Source: JACMLX01 sp031374935 (GTDB lineage Bacteria > Gemmatimonadota > Gemmatimonadetes > Gemmatimonadales > Gemmatimonadaceae). Taken from it: 64,000 nt of DNA. Below the pieces are notes generated by a model that made no database searches, was not told where the DNA came from, and saw only the letters and a list, made by a program, of their open reading frames with translations. Of this stretch, positions 51,108 to 59,179 are shown piece after piece. Position 1 is the first letter of the stretch; every line of letters starts with the position of its first letter. Both the position numbers and the translations under genes were made by a program. The stretch spans positions 16,180 through 80,179 of the forward strand of contig JANMHB010000141.1 in NCBI GenBank assembly GCA_031374935.1, in the 5' to 3' direction.

Positions 51108-52364
51108 ATGACTGAATCGGTTGAGATCGTCACGATCGGTGACGAACTCCTGCTTGGCACGACCGTCGATACCAACGCGGTGTATCTGGCGCGTGCGCTC
51201 GGCGAAATCGGTGTTCCGATCGCCCGGCGCGCCACCGTCGCCGATGATCCCGACGAGATTGCCGATGCGGTGCGGCAGGCCCTCGAACGCACTGGTGGCG
51301 TGATCACCACGGGAGGCCTCGGGCCGACGGCAGACGATCTCACACGCCCGGTGCTCGCCCGACTCTTCGGCCGCGAGTTGCGAGAGGACCCCGCGATCGT
51401 GGCGGCGCTGCACGCACTCTGGGCCACGCGCGGGCGTGGTGGTGCGCTGCCTCCGTCCAACCTGCAGCAGGCGCTGGTGCCGGAAGGCGCGGAAGTGCTG
51501 GCCAATGCGCAGGGCACGGCACCTGGACTGCGGCTCACCGACGCACAAGGACGCTGGGTGATCATGCTGCCCGGCGTGCCGCGGGAGCTGCGGCACATGA
51601 CCACCGCGCACATCGTGCCATGGCTCTCCGCACGAGGCGGCGGCACAGTACTCCGATCCCGTTCGGTACGAACCACCAGCATCGCCGAGAGTGCACTGGC
51701 CGAGAAGCTCGGACCGATGAAGCGTGAGGTTGCCGGATTGCCGCTCGCCTATCTGCCCGGACATGATGGTGTCGATCTGCGTGTCACCGCACGAGGGCTG
51801 GCCGCCGACGAGGCCGCGGCTCGTCTGGATGCGGCCGTCGCACAGCTCCGCGAAGCGGTAGGCATTCATGCCTACGCCACCGACGGCGTGTCAATGGCGT
51901 CAGTCGTGCTCGATCTGTGCGTCGCCAGCGGCGATACGATCGCGGTGGCTGAGAGCTGCACCGGAGGCCTCCTCGCGGCACGGCTCACCGACGTTCCTGG
52001 CTCGAGCCGGGTGGTGATCGGCGGTGTGATCGCGTACGCCAATTCGGTGAAGGAACAGGAGCTGGGCGTCGCCGCCGAAGATATCGAGGCGTATGGCGCG
52101 GTGAGCGAAACGGTTGCAGTGCAGATGGCCCGCGGCGTTCGCGGCATGACCGGTGCCTCGATTGGTGTCGGAATCACCGGCGTTGCGGGGCCGGATGGCG
52201 GCACCCCCGAGAAGCCGGTCGGCACCGTGTGGATAGCCCTCGATGTACGAGGGGAGACGCAGGCGGTGCGTGCCATCTACATTGGCGATCGCGCCGAGAT
52301 CCGGCACCGGGCTACGCAGGTCGCGATGGACCTCATCCGGCGCGCGCTGCTGACCCCTGCGTGA
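51108..52364 (+). CDS. cinA: CinA-type competence/damage-inducible protein
   Basis: A 418-residue two-domain protein. The N-terminal MoCF/COG1058 domain (about 1-170) starts VEIVTIGDELLLGTTVDTN and contains TGGLGPTADD, a pyrophosphatase domain. The C-terminal CinA domain (about 255-418) has AVAESCTGGLLAARLTDVPGSS and GVAGPDGGTPEKPVGTVW, an NMN deamidase. It may repair or recycle NAD precursors; the link to competence in other species is not implied here. Confidence 0.95.
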   Translation: MTESVEIVTIGDELLLGTTVDTNAVYLARALGEIGVPIARRATVADDPDEIADAVRQALERTGGVITTGGLGPTADDLTRPVLARLFGRELREDPAIVAALHALWATRGRGGALPPSNLQQALVPEGAEVLANAQGTAPGLRLTDAQGRWVIMLPGVPRELRHMTTAHIVPWLSARGGGTVLRSRSVRTTSIAESALAEKLGPMKREVAGLPLAYLPGHDGVDLRVTARGLAADEAAARLDAAVAQLREAVGIHAYATDGVSMASVVLDLCVASGDTIAVAESCTGGLLAARLTDVPGSSRVVIGGVIAYANSVKEQELGVAAEDIEAYGAVSETVAVQMARGVRGMTGASIGVGITGVAGPDGGTPEKPVGTVWIALDVRGETQAVRAIYIGDRAEIRHRATQVAMDLIRRALLTPA

Positions 52365-52538
52365 CACAATTCTGGTCTGCTGGCGTACATTTGGCAGATC
52401 GGGCGACCGAGGCAACGGCCTGCCTGCCAGAGCGGCAGCCCACAGCGGAACGCTGGTTGCGATGGGAACGTCATTCGTCATTTGCTGCACGAGCCTGCCT
52501 GCGTCGCCAACGCGCGCCTGACCTCTAGGAGTCACCGG

Positions 52539-53087
52539 ATGGACATGAACACTGCCTCTTCCGATCCCCAGCCCACGGTTGACGAGATCGTCGACGCCAC
52601 CGTCGCAGATCCGATGGCTGCGGTGTCGGCTGAGCTCGAGACCCTGCGCGCCCTGGTGGACGCGGCGAATGACAAGTATCTGCGCCTCGCCGCCGAATAC
52701 GACAACTTCCGCAAGCGGACGATGAAGGAGCGCCAGGATGAACGCGGTCGGGCGCAGGCCGACCTGGTGAAGCTGCTGATGGATCCGCTCGACGACCTGA
52801 CCCGCTTTGCGAACGTGGATGTCGCCAGCGCGAGTGTGCCGATGATGGTCGAAGGCGCGGCGCTGGTGGCCCGCAAGGTGTTCAAGGAACTGAATGCCGG
52901 CGGCTTGACGGTGATCGATCCCGCGGACCAGCAGTTCGATCCGGCCATGCATGAAGCCGTCACGACACAGCCGGCGGCATCGGTGGAACAGGACCACACG
53001 GTCGGTGCGGTCTACCAGGTGGGCTACATGTACAACGGTATGCTCCTCCGCCCGGCGCGCGTCGTCGTGCGGCAGTGGAACGGTTGA
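52539..53087 (+). CDS. grpE: Nucleotide exchange factor GrpE
   Basis: Releases ADP from DnaK. The 182-residue product has the long coiled-coil helix (about 30-75) with KYLRLAAEYDNFRKRT and the C-terminal beta domain HEAVTTQPA, VGAVYQVGYMYNGMLLRPARVVV. AGGAG lies 8 bases before the ATG. dnaJ follows by 26 bases; dnaK itself is not in this window. I see no CIRCE or sigma-32 promoter in the 174 bases upstream. Confidence 0.95.
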   Translation: MDMNTASSDPQPTVDEIVDATVADPMAAVSAELETLRALVDAANDKYLRLAAEYDNFRKRTMKERQDERGRAQADLVKLLMDPLDDLTRFANVDVASASVPMMVEGAALVARKVFKELNAGGLTVIDPADQQFDPAMHEAVTTQPAASVEQDHTVGAVYQVGYMYNGMLLRPARVVVRQWNG

Positions 53088-53113
53088 CCGACAGCTCGCG
53101 CTGACGCGCACCC

Positions 53114-54262
53114 ATGGCTCCCTCGAACGCTGACTTCTACGCGGTGCTCGGTGTCTCGTCCACGGCGACCGGGGACGAGCTCAAGAAGCAGTATCGCCGC
53201 CTGGCGAAAAAGTATCACCCCGATTCTAACAAATCGGACCCGAAGGCGGCGGAACGTTTCAAGGAAATCTCCGAGGCGTACACCGTGCTCGGCGATGACA
53301 CGAAGCGCAAGCAATACGACGACATGCGCAAGTACGGCGCGGTGGGTGGCTTTGGCGACGCGTGGCGGAATGCGCAGGCCAGCGCGCGTCGGCCGGCGTC
53401 ACAGCCGCCAGGCAGCACGCCCGGTGGACCGGGGGCGGGCAATGCACGATTCGATGATTTCGATATCGGCGGTCTGGGCGGACTGGGGGACCTGTTCGGC
53501 AGCGTGTTCGGTGGCCGCGCCAAGGGTGCGCGGGCCGCGGAGCGGGGACAGGATGTCGAGCTGACCGTCGAAATTCCCTTCCGCACGGCGGCGACCGGCG
53601 GCAAGGTGCCCGTGGAGCTCGATCTGGTAGAGGAGTGTCCGGTCTGCAAGGGCAACGGCGCGGCGCCTGGCGCCAAGATCCAGACCTGTGGCGAGTGCAG
53701 TGGTCGCGGCACGATCAGCTTCGGACAGGGTGGCTTCGCGGTCAACCGGCCCTGCCCGGCGTGCCTCGGCCGCGGCACCATTCCAAGCGAGAAGTGCGGC
53801 GCCTGCAACGGGGCGGGCCAGGTCCGTTCCCGTCGTCGAGTCAACATCACGGTGCCGAGCGGCGCCGAGAGCGGCACGCGCGTGCGCCTCAAGGAACAGG
53901 GCTCGCGGGGAGAGAATGGCGGGCCGACGGGAGATCTCATCATCACCTTTCAGGTACTGGCCGATCGCGCCTATACCCGCGATGGTCTGGACCTGATTCT
54001 TGGTGTGCCGATCAACATCGCGCAGGCCACGCTGGGGTCGAAGATTCAGCTCAAGACACTCGACGGCACTCGGGTCGCGCTGCGCATTCCGAGCGGGACG
54101 CCCAGCGGCAAGCGATTCCGCGTGCGTGGCCAGGGCATCGAGAAGGATGGCAAGCGGGGCGACCTGCTGGTGGACGTGCAGATCACCGTGCCCGAGACGC
54201 TCAGTGAAGCGCAGGAAAAGCTGATGCGCGAGTTCGCTGAGGCGGGAGGCATGAAGTTCTGA
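53114..54262 (+). CDS. dnaJ: Chaperone protein DnaJ
   Basis: DnaK co-chaperone, 382 residues. J domain at the N-terminus with KKYHPDSNKSD, where HPD is the DnaK-stimulating motif. A Gly-rich linker (about 75-125) is glycine/alanine-rich rather than Phe-rich. Four CxxCxGxG repeats form the zinc domain (CPVCKGNG, CGECSGRG, CPACLGRG, CGACNGAG). The C-terminal substrate domain begins GSRGENGGPTGDL. It follows grpE closely. Confidence 0.95.
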   Translation: MAPSNADFYAVLGVSSTATGDELKKQYRRLAKKYHPDSNKSDPKAAERFKEISEAYTVLGDDTKRKQYDDMRKYGAVGGFGDAWRNAQASARRPASQPPGSTPGGPGAGNARFDDFDIGGLGGLGDLFGSVFGGRAKGARAAERGQDVELTVEIPFRTAATGGKVPVELDLVEECPVCKGNGAAPGAKIQTCGECSGRGTISFGQGGFAVNRPCPACLGRGTIPSEKCGACNGAGQVRSRRRVNITVPSGAESGTRVRLKEQGSRGENGGPTGDLIITFQVLADRAYTRDGLDLILGVPINIAQATLGSKIQLKTLDGTRVALRIPSGTPSGKRFRVRGQGIEKDGKRGDLLVDVQITVPETLSEAQEKLMREFAEAGGMKF

Positions 54263-54315
54263 CGGCCGGGCCCGCGGCCGATGGAACGGCCAGCGCCTGG
54301 CGTACACATGGCGCG

Positions 54316-54924
54316 GTGATCACGGCGTTCGCGCACGACACCGGTGTCCGTGCCGACGCCGCGCATGATCTGTCGCATCTGTCACGCGTGGTCGCGATGG
54401 CCACTCGCCTGGCGGCGGAGGAATCGGCGTCGATCGACATCGTCCTGCCGGCGGCCTGGCTGCATGACTGCGTGCACGTGCCGGTCACGTCGCCGGACCG
54501 TCCGCGCGCGTCGGTGATGGCGGCCGATACCGCTGTCGGTCTGCTCGAACGCATCGGATACCCGCGCGCACTGCGCGACGACATTCATCATGCCATTGCG
54601 GCCCACAGCTTCAGCGCGCGCATTGCACCGCGCACGGTCGAAGCACGGGTGGTGCAGGATGCCGATCGACTCGACGCGCTCGGCGCGGTCGGCATTGCGC
54701 GCTGCCTGATGCTCGGCGGGCAACTGGGGAGGGTGCTCTACGACCCTGCCGACCCGTTTGCCGAACAGCGCGCAGCGGATGATCGCGTGTCGAGCCTCGA
54801 CCACTTCTACACCAAGCTGCTCACGCTTGCCGGTACGATGCAGACCGACGCTGGGCGCCGCGAGGGCGCGCGGCGCACGGAATACATGCGCGGCTACCTC
54901 GAGCAGCTTCGCGGCGAAATCTGA
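54316..54924 (+). CDS. HD-domain hydrolase
   Basis: A 202-residue metal-dependent phosphohydrolase of the HD superfamily (YedJ-like). Metal ligands: H17 in AAHDLSHLSRV with a second histidine, HD in LPAAWLHDCVHV, then HHAIAAHSF and VQDADRLDALG. Substrate unknown; members act on nucleotides or cyclic dinucleotides. GTG start lies 53 bases after dnaJ. It converges on the CBS gene across a short hairpin. Confidence 0.88.
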   Translation: MITAFAHDTGVRADAAHDLSHLSRVVAMATRLAAEESASIDIVLPAAWLHDCVHVPVTSPDRPRASVMAADTAVGLLERIGYPRALRDDIHHAIAAHSFSARIAPRTVEARVVQDADRLDALGAVGIARCLMLGGQLGRVLYDPADPFAEQRAADDRVSSLDHFYTKLLTLAGTMQTDAGRREGARRTEYMRGYLEQLRGEI

Positions 54925-54926
54925 CG

Positions 54927-54950
54927 GGACGCGCGCCGAACTGCGCGTCC
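54927..54950. terminator. Short hairpin between convergent HD and CBS genes
   Basis: GGACGCGC (54927-54934) pairs with GCGCGTCC (54943-54950) around an 8-base loop. It lies between the two stop codons. No T run, so only a possible terminator. Confidence 0.4.
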
Positions 54951-54956
54951 GTGGTG

Positions 54957-55391
54957 CTAGCGCACGTCGAACACGTACTTCTGGAGTTGTTCGATCTGTG
55001 CTTCGGCCTCAGCCACCTCGAAGGCGAGGATGTCGCCGGAGGTCACAACGCCAACCAGTCCGCCATCGTGCATCACCGGCAGATGGCGTATGCGACGCGT
55101 CGTCATCATGGCACGGCACACCGGGATCTTCACGTCTGCCGTGATGGTGAGGCACTCGGTCGTCATCACATCGCTCACCAGGGTGGTCTTCGGATCGCGT
55201 CCCGCCGCCACCACCCGCCGCATGATGTCCCGCTCCGTGAAGATCCCGACCAGCGTCGCGTCCCGCATCACGACGACACCACCGATCCCCTTCTCGTTCA
55301 TGATGTGCGCGGCGTCGAGCACGGTGTTCTCAGGCGCGACCGCGATGACGGCGGTTCCTTTCCTGACGAGTAAATCCTTGACGCTGGGCAT
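54957..55391 (-). CDS. Two-CBS-domain protein
   Basis: A 144-residue protein made of two CBS domains (about 5-60 and 72-128) and a short helical C-terminus (EVAEAEAQIEQLQKYVFDVR). Typical CBS sequence includes VLDAAHIMNEKGIGGVVVM, VGIFTERDIMRRVV and RIRHLPVMHDGGLVGVVTSGDILA. It probably senses adenine nucleotides; target unknown. GAGG precedes the ATG by 7 bases. It follows mnmA by 59 bases on the same strand. Confidence 0.93.
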   Translation of the reverse strand: MPSVKDLLVRKGTAVIAVAPENTVLDAAHIMNEKGIGGVVVMRDATLVGIFTERDIMRRVVAAGRDPKTTLVSDVMTTECLTITADVKIPVCRAMMTTRRIRHLPVMHDGGLVGVVTSGDILAFEVAEAEAQIEQLQKYVFDVR

Positions 55392-55450
55392 GTACGGGCC
55401 TCGGAAGCGATTGGAGTGTGAGCTTACCGCGTGGTACCGCAGGCCGCCAG

Positions 55451-56560
55451 TTATGCCAGCACCGGCAGGCTCAGGCGGCGCGGGGCGGCGGAGCCGGCCT
55501 CGATGAACCCGCCGCCGAGCAGCCGCTCACCGTCGTAGAGCACCATCGACTGGCCCGGCGTGATCGCGCTCAGCGGCGCGTCGAGTGCGAGCTCGATCTC
55601 ATCACCGTCAATGCGCACGATCTCGGCCTCCACCGGCGACGCCCGGTGGCGATGCTGCACCGAGACACTGTCGCCGACACCCAACGGCGTGGGGCACATC
55701 CAGCGCATCCCCCTGGCCACCAGCCCGCGTCCGAGCAGCGCGTCGCGCGGGCCGAGTACCACGGCGCGCGTGTCGGGATCGATCGCGACCACGAACATCG
55801 GTGACGCAAAGCCACCTGGCACGCCCTTGCGCTGCCCGATCGTGAATCGGGCGTAGCCGTCATGTTCTCCGGCCGGTGTGCCATCCTGCAATACGAACGG
55901 TCCGCGCTGCAGCGCCGGCGCATCGTCACCCAGCTCGCGCCGGATGATCTTCAGATGGTCGCCATCAGGGACAAAGCAGATGTCCTGGCTCTCGGTCTTT
56001 TCGGCAATCACTTCGAGCCCCAACCGATGCGCGATGGCGCGAGTCTCCGCCTTCGTCTGGTGCCCCACCGGCAGCAGCAGTCGCTCGACGACGTGGCGCT
56101 CGACGCCCCACAGGAAGTAAGTCTGGTCCTTCGCATGATCGAGGCCGCGGTACATGTCGCCGTGCTCGGCGCGGGCGTAGTGGCCGGTGGCAATCCAGTC
56201 GCAGTCGAGCGCCTCGGCCTTGCGCACCAGATCGCGGAACTTGGTGAACGTGTTGCACCGGACACACGGAATCGGGGTCCGTCCACGACTGTACTCGTCG
56301 ACGAAATCCTGCACCACGTCGCGCCCGAACGCACTCTCGAGATTGAGCACGTAATGCGGCACACCGAGCTGCTGGCACACGCGACGTGCATCATTCACGC
56401 TATCGAGTGAACAGCACGGGCGATCGGGCAGGTCCTCACCATGGCAGAACAGCTTCATCGTGGCACCGATGACGTCGTATCCCTGCTCGTGCAGCAGCGC
56501 CGCCGCGACCGAACTGTCGACGCCACCGCTCATCGCCACCAGCACCCGACGCCCAGCCAT
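55451..56560 (-). CDS. mnmA: tRNA-specific 2-thiouridylase MnmA
   Basis: Puts sulfur at C2 of uridine-34 in tRNA for Lys, Glu and Gln, using ATP and a persulfide donor. The 369-residue product begins with the PP-loop VLVAMSGGVDSSVAA. Catalytic cysteines lie in PIPCVRCN and QDICFVPDGDH. C-terminal beta-barrel domain from about 280. ATG at 56560 is taken because the upstream open frame runs into the cysteine desulfurase gene. The desulfurase ends 4 bases before this start, an attractive sulfur-donor pairing. Confidence 0.95.
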   Translation of the reverse strand: MAGRRVLVAMSGGVDSSVAAALLHEQGYDVIGATMKLFCHGEDLPDRPCCSLDSVNDARRVCQQLGVPHYVLNLESAFGRDVVQDFVDEYSRGRTPIPCVRCNTFTKFRDLVRKAEALDCDWIATGHYARAEHGDMYRGLDHAKDQTYFLWGVERHVVERLLLPVGHQTKAETRAIAHRLGLEVIAEKTESQDICFVPDGDHLKIIRRELGDDAPALQRGPFVLQDGTPAGEHDGYARFTIGQRKGVPGGFASPMFVVAIDPDTRAVVLGPRDALLGRGLVARGMRWMCPTPLGVGDSVSVQHRHRASPVEAEIVRIDGDEIELALDAPLSAITPGQSMVLYDGERLLGGGFIEAGSAAPRRLSLPVLA

Positions 56561-56564
56561 CGGA

Positions 56565-57725
56565 CTACGCCGCGCCTGCGAGGCGGCGGGCCTTCTCGAC
56601 CAGCGCCGGAAACACGTCGCTGACGCGGGCGATGTCCGCATCGGTGCTCAGCATGCCGACCGACAGGCGCACTGCGGCGCCCGCCAGCCCGCGCGATACG
56701 CCCATCGCGCTCAGTACGTGGCTGGGCGACACACTGCCGCTCTGACACGCCGACCCGCCGCTGGCAGCGATGCCGGCCAGGTCGAGCGCCATCAACAGGC
56801 TTTCGCTGTCGGTACCCGGCACACTCAGATTCAGGATGTGCGGCGCACGATCAACCGACGCCCCATGCACCACGGCGTCAGGCACCCGTGCCAGAATCGC
56901 CGCCTGCAGTGCGTCGCGCATCGCACCGAGGCGGGCGCATTCCGTCTCGCGCTCCGCCAGCTGCAGTTCGGCAGCCACCGCCAATCCGACGGCGAAGGCC
57001 ACGTTTTCCGTGCCGGGCCGTCGGCCACGGTCCTGCGAGCCGCCATGAAAGAGCGGTTCGAATGGTGTGCCGCGACGGATGAACATGGCGCCGATACCCT
57101 TCGGCGCGCCGATCTTGTGGCCGCTCAGGCAGAGCAGGTCGATGGGCAGCTGTGTCACATCGATCGGAATCTTGCCAAAGGCCTGGACGGCATCGGTGTG
57201 CATCAGCGCACCCACGTTGCGGGCGCGGGCGCCGATCGCCGGAATGTCCTGGATGACGCCGATCTCGTTGTTGATCCACATCACGGAGCAGACCGCGACC
57301 TGTTCATCCACGATGGCGTCGAGCGCGCTGATGGCGACGACACCGTCGGCGGTGACCGGCAGCAGCCGCTCCTCGCCCCCCTCGCGCGCGATCTGGTGCA
57401 CGACCTCGAGCACCGCCTTGTGTTCGGTGGGGCTGGTGACCACCGCGTTGCGGCCCAGCGCGCGTCGCATCCGCCAGGGACCGATGATCGCCAGGTTGTC
57501 ACCCTCGGTACCGCCCGAGGTGAAGACGACCTCGTCCGGTTGCGCGTGCAGGCAGGCGGCCACCCGCGAGCGGGCCTCGTCGAGCGCGGTGCGGGCATCG
57601 CGCCCAAAGCGGTGCACACTGGACGGATTGCCGAACCGCGCGCCGAAGAACGGCGTCATGGCCGCCAGCACCTCCGGGCGAACCGGAGTCGTGGCAGCGT
57701 GATCGAGGTAGATGGGTGGTGCCAT
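56565..57725 (-). CDS. Cysteine desulfurase (IscS/NifS family)
   Basis: PLP enzyme that takes sulfur from cysteine as a persulfide. The 386-residue product starts PIYLDHAATTPV, and has the PLP lysine in LLCLSGHKIGAPKG, and the persulfide cysteine in ASGGSACQSGS with HVLSAMG. It sits just before mnmA and probably feeds it; no iscU or sufBCD lies near. The ATG at 57725 has no Shine-Dalgarno but a TATCTT hexamer 8 bases before it. The frame is open far upstream, but that part overlaps the kynB-like gene. Confidence 0.93.
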   Translation of the reverse strand: MAPPIYLDHAATTPVRPEVLAAMTPFFGARFGNPSSVHRFGRDARTALDEARSRVAACLHAQPDEVVFTSGGTEGDNLAIIGPWRMRRALGRNAVVTSPTEHKAVLEVVHQIAREGGEERLLPVTADGVVAISALDAIVDEQVAVCSVMWINNEIGVIQDIPAIGARARNVGALMHTDAVQAFGKIPIDVTQLPIDLLCLSGHKIGAPKGIGAMFIRRGTPFEPLFHGGSQDRGRRPGTENVAFAVGLAVAAELQLAERETECARLGAMRDALQAAILARVPDAVVHGASVDRAPHILNLSVPGTDSESLLMALDLAGIAASGGSACQSGSVSPSHVLSAMGVSRGLAGAAVRLSVGMLSTDADIARVSDVFPALVEKARRLAGAA

Positions 57726-57733
57726 GTTGGTGC

Positions 57734-57739
57734 AAGATA
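57734..57739 (-). promoter_or_regulatory. Candidate -10 element (TATCTT) for leaderless cysteine desulfurase mRNA
   Basis: Read leftwards TATCTT is followed by 8 bases (GCACCAAC) and the ATG at 57725. No ribosome binding site fits. The kynB-like stop lies 22 bases upstream, so a separate promoter or read-through are both possible. Confidence 0.4.
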
Positions 57740-57760
57740 GGACCGAGGCGCCCGAAGTGC

Positions 57761-58402
57761 CTACGGTTGAGCCGTCTCCAGCACCGCCCGGACTGGCGCG
57801 GCGTCGGCACCGCTGACCAGCACCGGGTAGGCGCTCAGCACGTAGTCGCCGACCGGGACCGCGTCGAGCGACAGATTCTCGAGGACGTACGCCCCGCCGC
57901 CGAAGAGCGCGTGGTGCACCACGAGGTCGGTCGCGGTCCGCGCGTCCACACTGGGCGCGTCCGTGCCAAACAGACGGAGCCCGGCATTGGTCAGCCACGC
58001 CGCCGCTTCGGCGGTGAGGGTGGGCCAGGCGTCCGGGAACACCCCCGCCGCCACGCTGCAGCCGGTATGCAGCAGCAGCCGCTGCGGAATCGGATGGCCC
58101 CTGAGCGCCGCGATGAGCCACTGGACGCTGATCGTGGCCCCGGGAACCGCGTGCCGTGCGTCAACGACGGTGGCGGGCCCGTGGAACGACGCCAACGGCA
58201 GGTGCTCGCTGGCCGCGCCCGAGGAAGCAACGTGCAGCGGCGCATCCGCATGCGTCCCGACGTGCCAGCTGGTCACCACCCGGCCGACGTTCACGCTGGC
58301 GCCGGTGCTCATGTCCCACGCCCAGCCGCAAGAGTACGGCGTATCGCCCGGCCACGGCGGCGTCGCGGCGGCGTACGGCACGCTGATGTCGTAGCGCGTC
58401 AC
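57761..58402 (-). CDS. kynB: Cyclase family protein, kynurenine formamidase-like
   Basis: A 213-residue metal-dependent hydrolase of the cyclase (PF04199) family. The zinc motif is SWHVGTHADAPLH, fitting HxGTHxDxPxH, with a later HH (VVHHALFG) and ENLSLDAVP. Length and the WPGDTPYS start match KynB arylformamidase, which hydrolyses N-formylkynurenine. No other kyn genes are near, so the substrate is not certain. GTG start lies 12 bases after the bshB1-like stop; probably one unit. Confidence 0.85.
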   Translation of the reverse strand: MTRYDISVPYAAATPPWPGDTPYSCGWAWDMSTGASVNVGRVVTSWHVGTHADAPLHVASSGAASEHLPLASFHGPATVVDARHAVPGATISVQWLIAALRGHPIPQRLLLHTGCSVAAGVFPDAWPTLTAEAAAWLTNAGLRLFGTDAPSVDARTATDLVVHHALFGGGAYVLENLSLDAVPVGDYVLSAYPVLVSGADAAPVRAVLETAQP

Positions 58403-58414
58403 GGCGGTGCCGCG

Positions 58415-59137
58415 TCAGAACGTGGAGACATCGAGCGACGCAATGTCCTCGACGCGGACGGTTTCGCTGGTGTGGAACGGTTCACCGTAGCGAGCACGGA
58501 TCATCGTGCCGTAATGCGCGGCCTGATGACGGATCACGTCAAGCAGCGGTTCGCCATTCGGATACACTTCACCCGCCTGCGTGGCTCCATCGAACTGCGA
58601 GCGATAGCAGCGGATGGCTGCCAGCTTCTGCTCGAAGACGTCGCTGATGTCGACGATGAAGGACGGTGTGATCGCATCCTCGCGGTACGAGAGGCAGTGC
58701 ACCACTTTGCGTGGCCGGAATGCCGGCAGCTCGGGCAGCCGATTCCTGAGGCCCGACAGAAAACAGGCGTCGCGTACCAGTTGCGCGGCAGCGATGTGGT
58801 CGGGGTGTCGACCCTCACGCGCGTGGGTGATCACGATCGCGGGGCGATGGCGCCGGATTGCACCGATGACGGCATCGCGCGTCGCAGATGAATTGACGAG
58901 ATGGGCGTCTGGCAACTGCAGGTTCTCGCGCACCGAGACCCCAAGAATGCGCGCCGCCTCCTGCGCTTCCGCGGCGCGGATTTCCACGGTGCCACGGCTG
59001 CCGGTCTCGCCCGCCGTCAGGTCGACGATCCCGACGCGCCGGCCGCGGGCGACGCTCGCCAGCAGCGTCCCGCCGCATGCGAGTTCCACGTCGTCCGGAT
59101 GCGCCATGATGGCGAGGACATCGAGTGCATCGGTCAT
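58415..59137 (-). CDS. bshB1: LmbE-family deacetylase, bacillithiol pathway (BshB1-like)
   Basis: A 240-residue zinc deacetylase of the LmbE/PIG-L family. Motif 1 is AHPDDVELACGG, motif 2 THAREGRHPDHIAA. Later sequence (YRSQFDG, GEPLLDVIRHQAAHYG, GEPFHTSE) matches BshB1, which removes acetyl from GlcNAc-malate in bacillithiol synthesis. Neither bshA nor bshC is in the window, so the pathway assignment is by subfamily only. Start ATG at 59137 follows a TAGCTT hexamer by 7 bases. Confidence 0.87.
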   Translation of the reverse strand: MTDALDVLAIMAHPDDVELACGGTLLASVARGRRVGIVDLTAGETGSRGTVEIRAAEAQEAARILGVSVRENLQLPDAHLVNSSATRDAVIGAIRRHRPAIVITHAREGRHPDHIAAAQLVRDACFLSGLRNRLPELPAFRPRKVVHCLSYREDAITPSFIVDISDVFEQKLAAIRCYRSQFDGATQAGEVYPNGEPLLDVIRHQAAHYGTMIRARYGEPFHTSETVRVEDIASLDVSTF

Positions 59138-59144
59138 ACCTTGG

Positions 59145-59150
59145 AAGCTA
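59145..59150 (-). promoter_or_regulatory. Candidate -10 element (TAGCTT) for the bshB1-like gene
   Basis: Read leftwards TAGCTT is followed by CCAAGGT and the ATG at 59137. The AAGG is only one base from the ATG, too close to work as a normal Shine-Dalgarno. Identical to the hexamer at 4726. Confidence 0.45.
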
Positions 59151-59179
59151 ACCGGATGCAGAGCGGTGCTGCCGAACGG

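Noticed and set aside
52365..52538. CIRCE or heat-shock sigma promoter ahead of grpE
   Set aside because: Neither the TTAGCACTC-N9-GAGTGCTAA inverted repeat nor a CTTGAA/CCCCAT-like pair is present.
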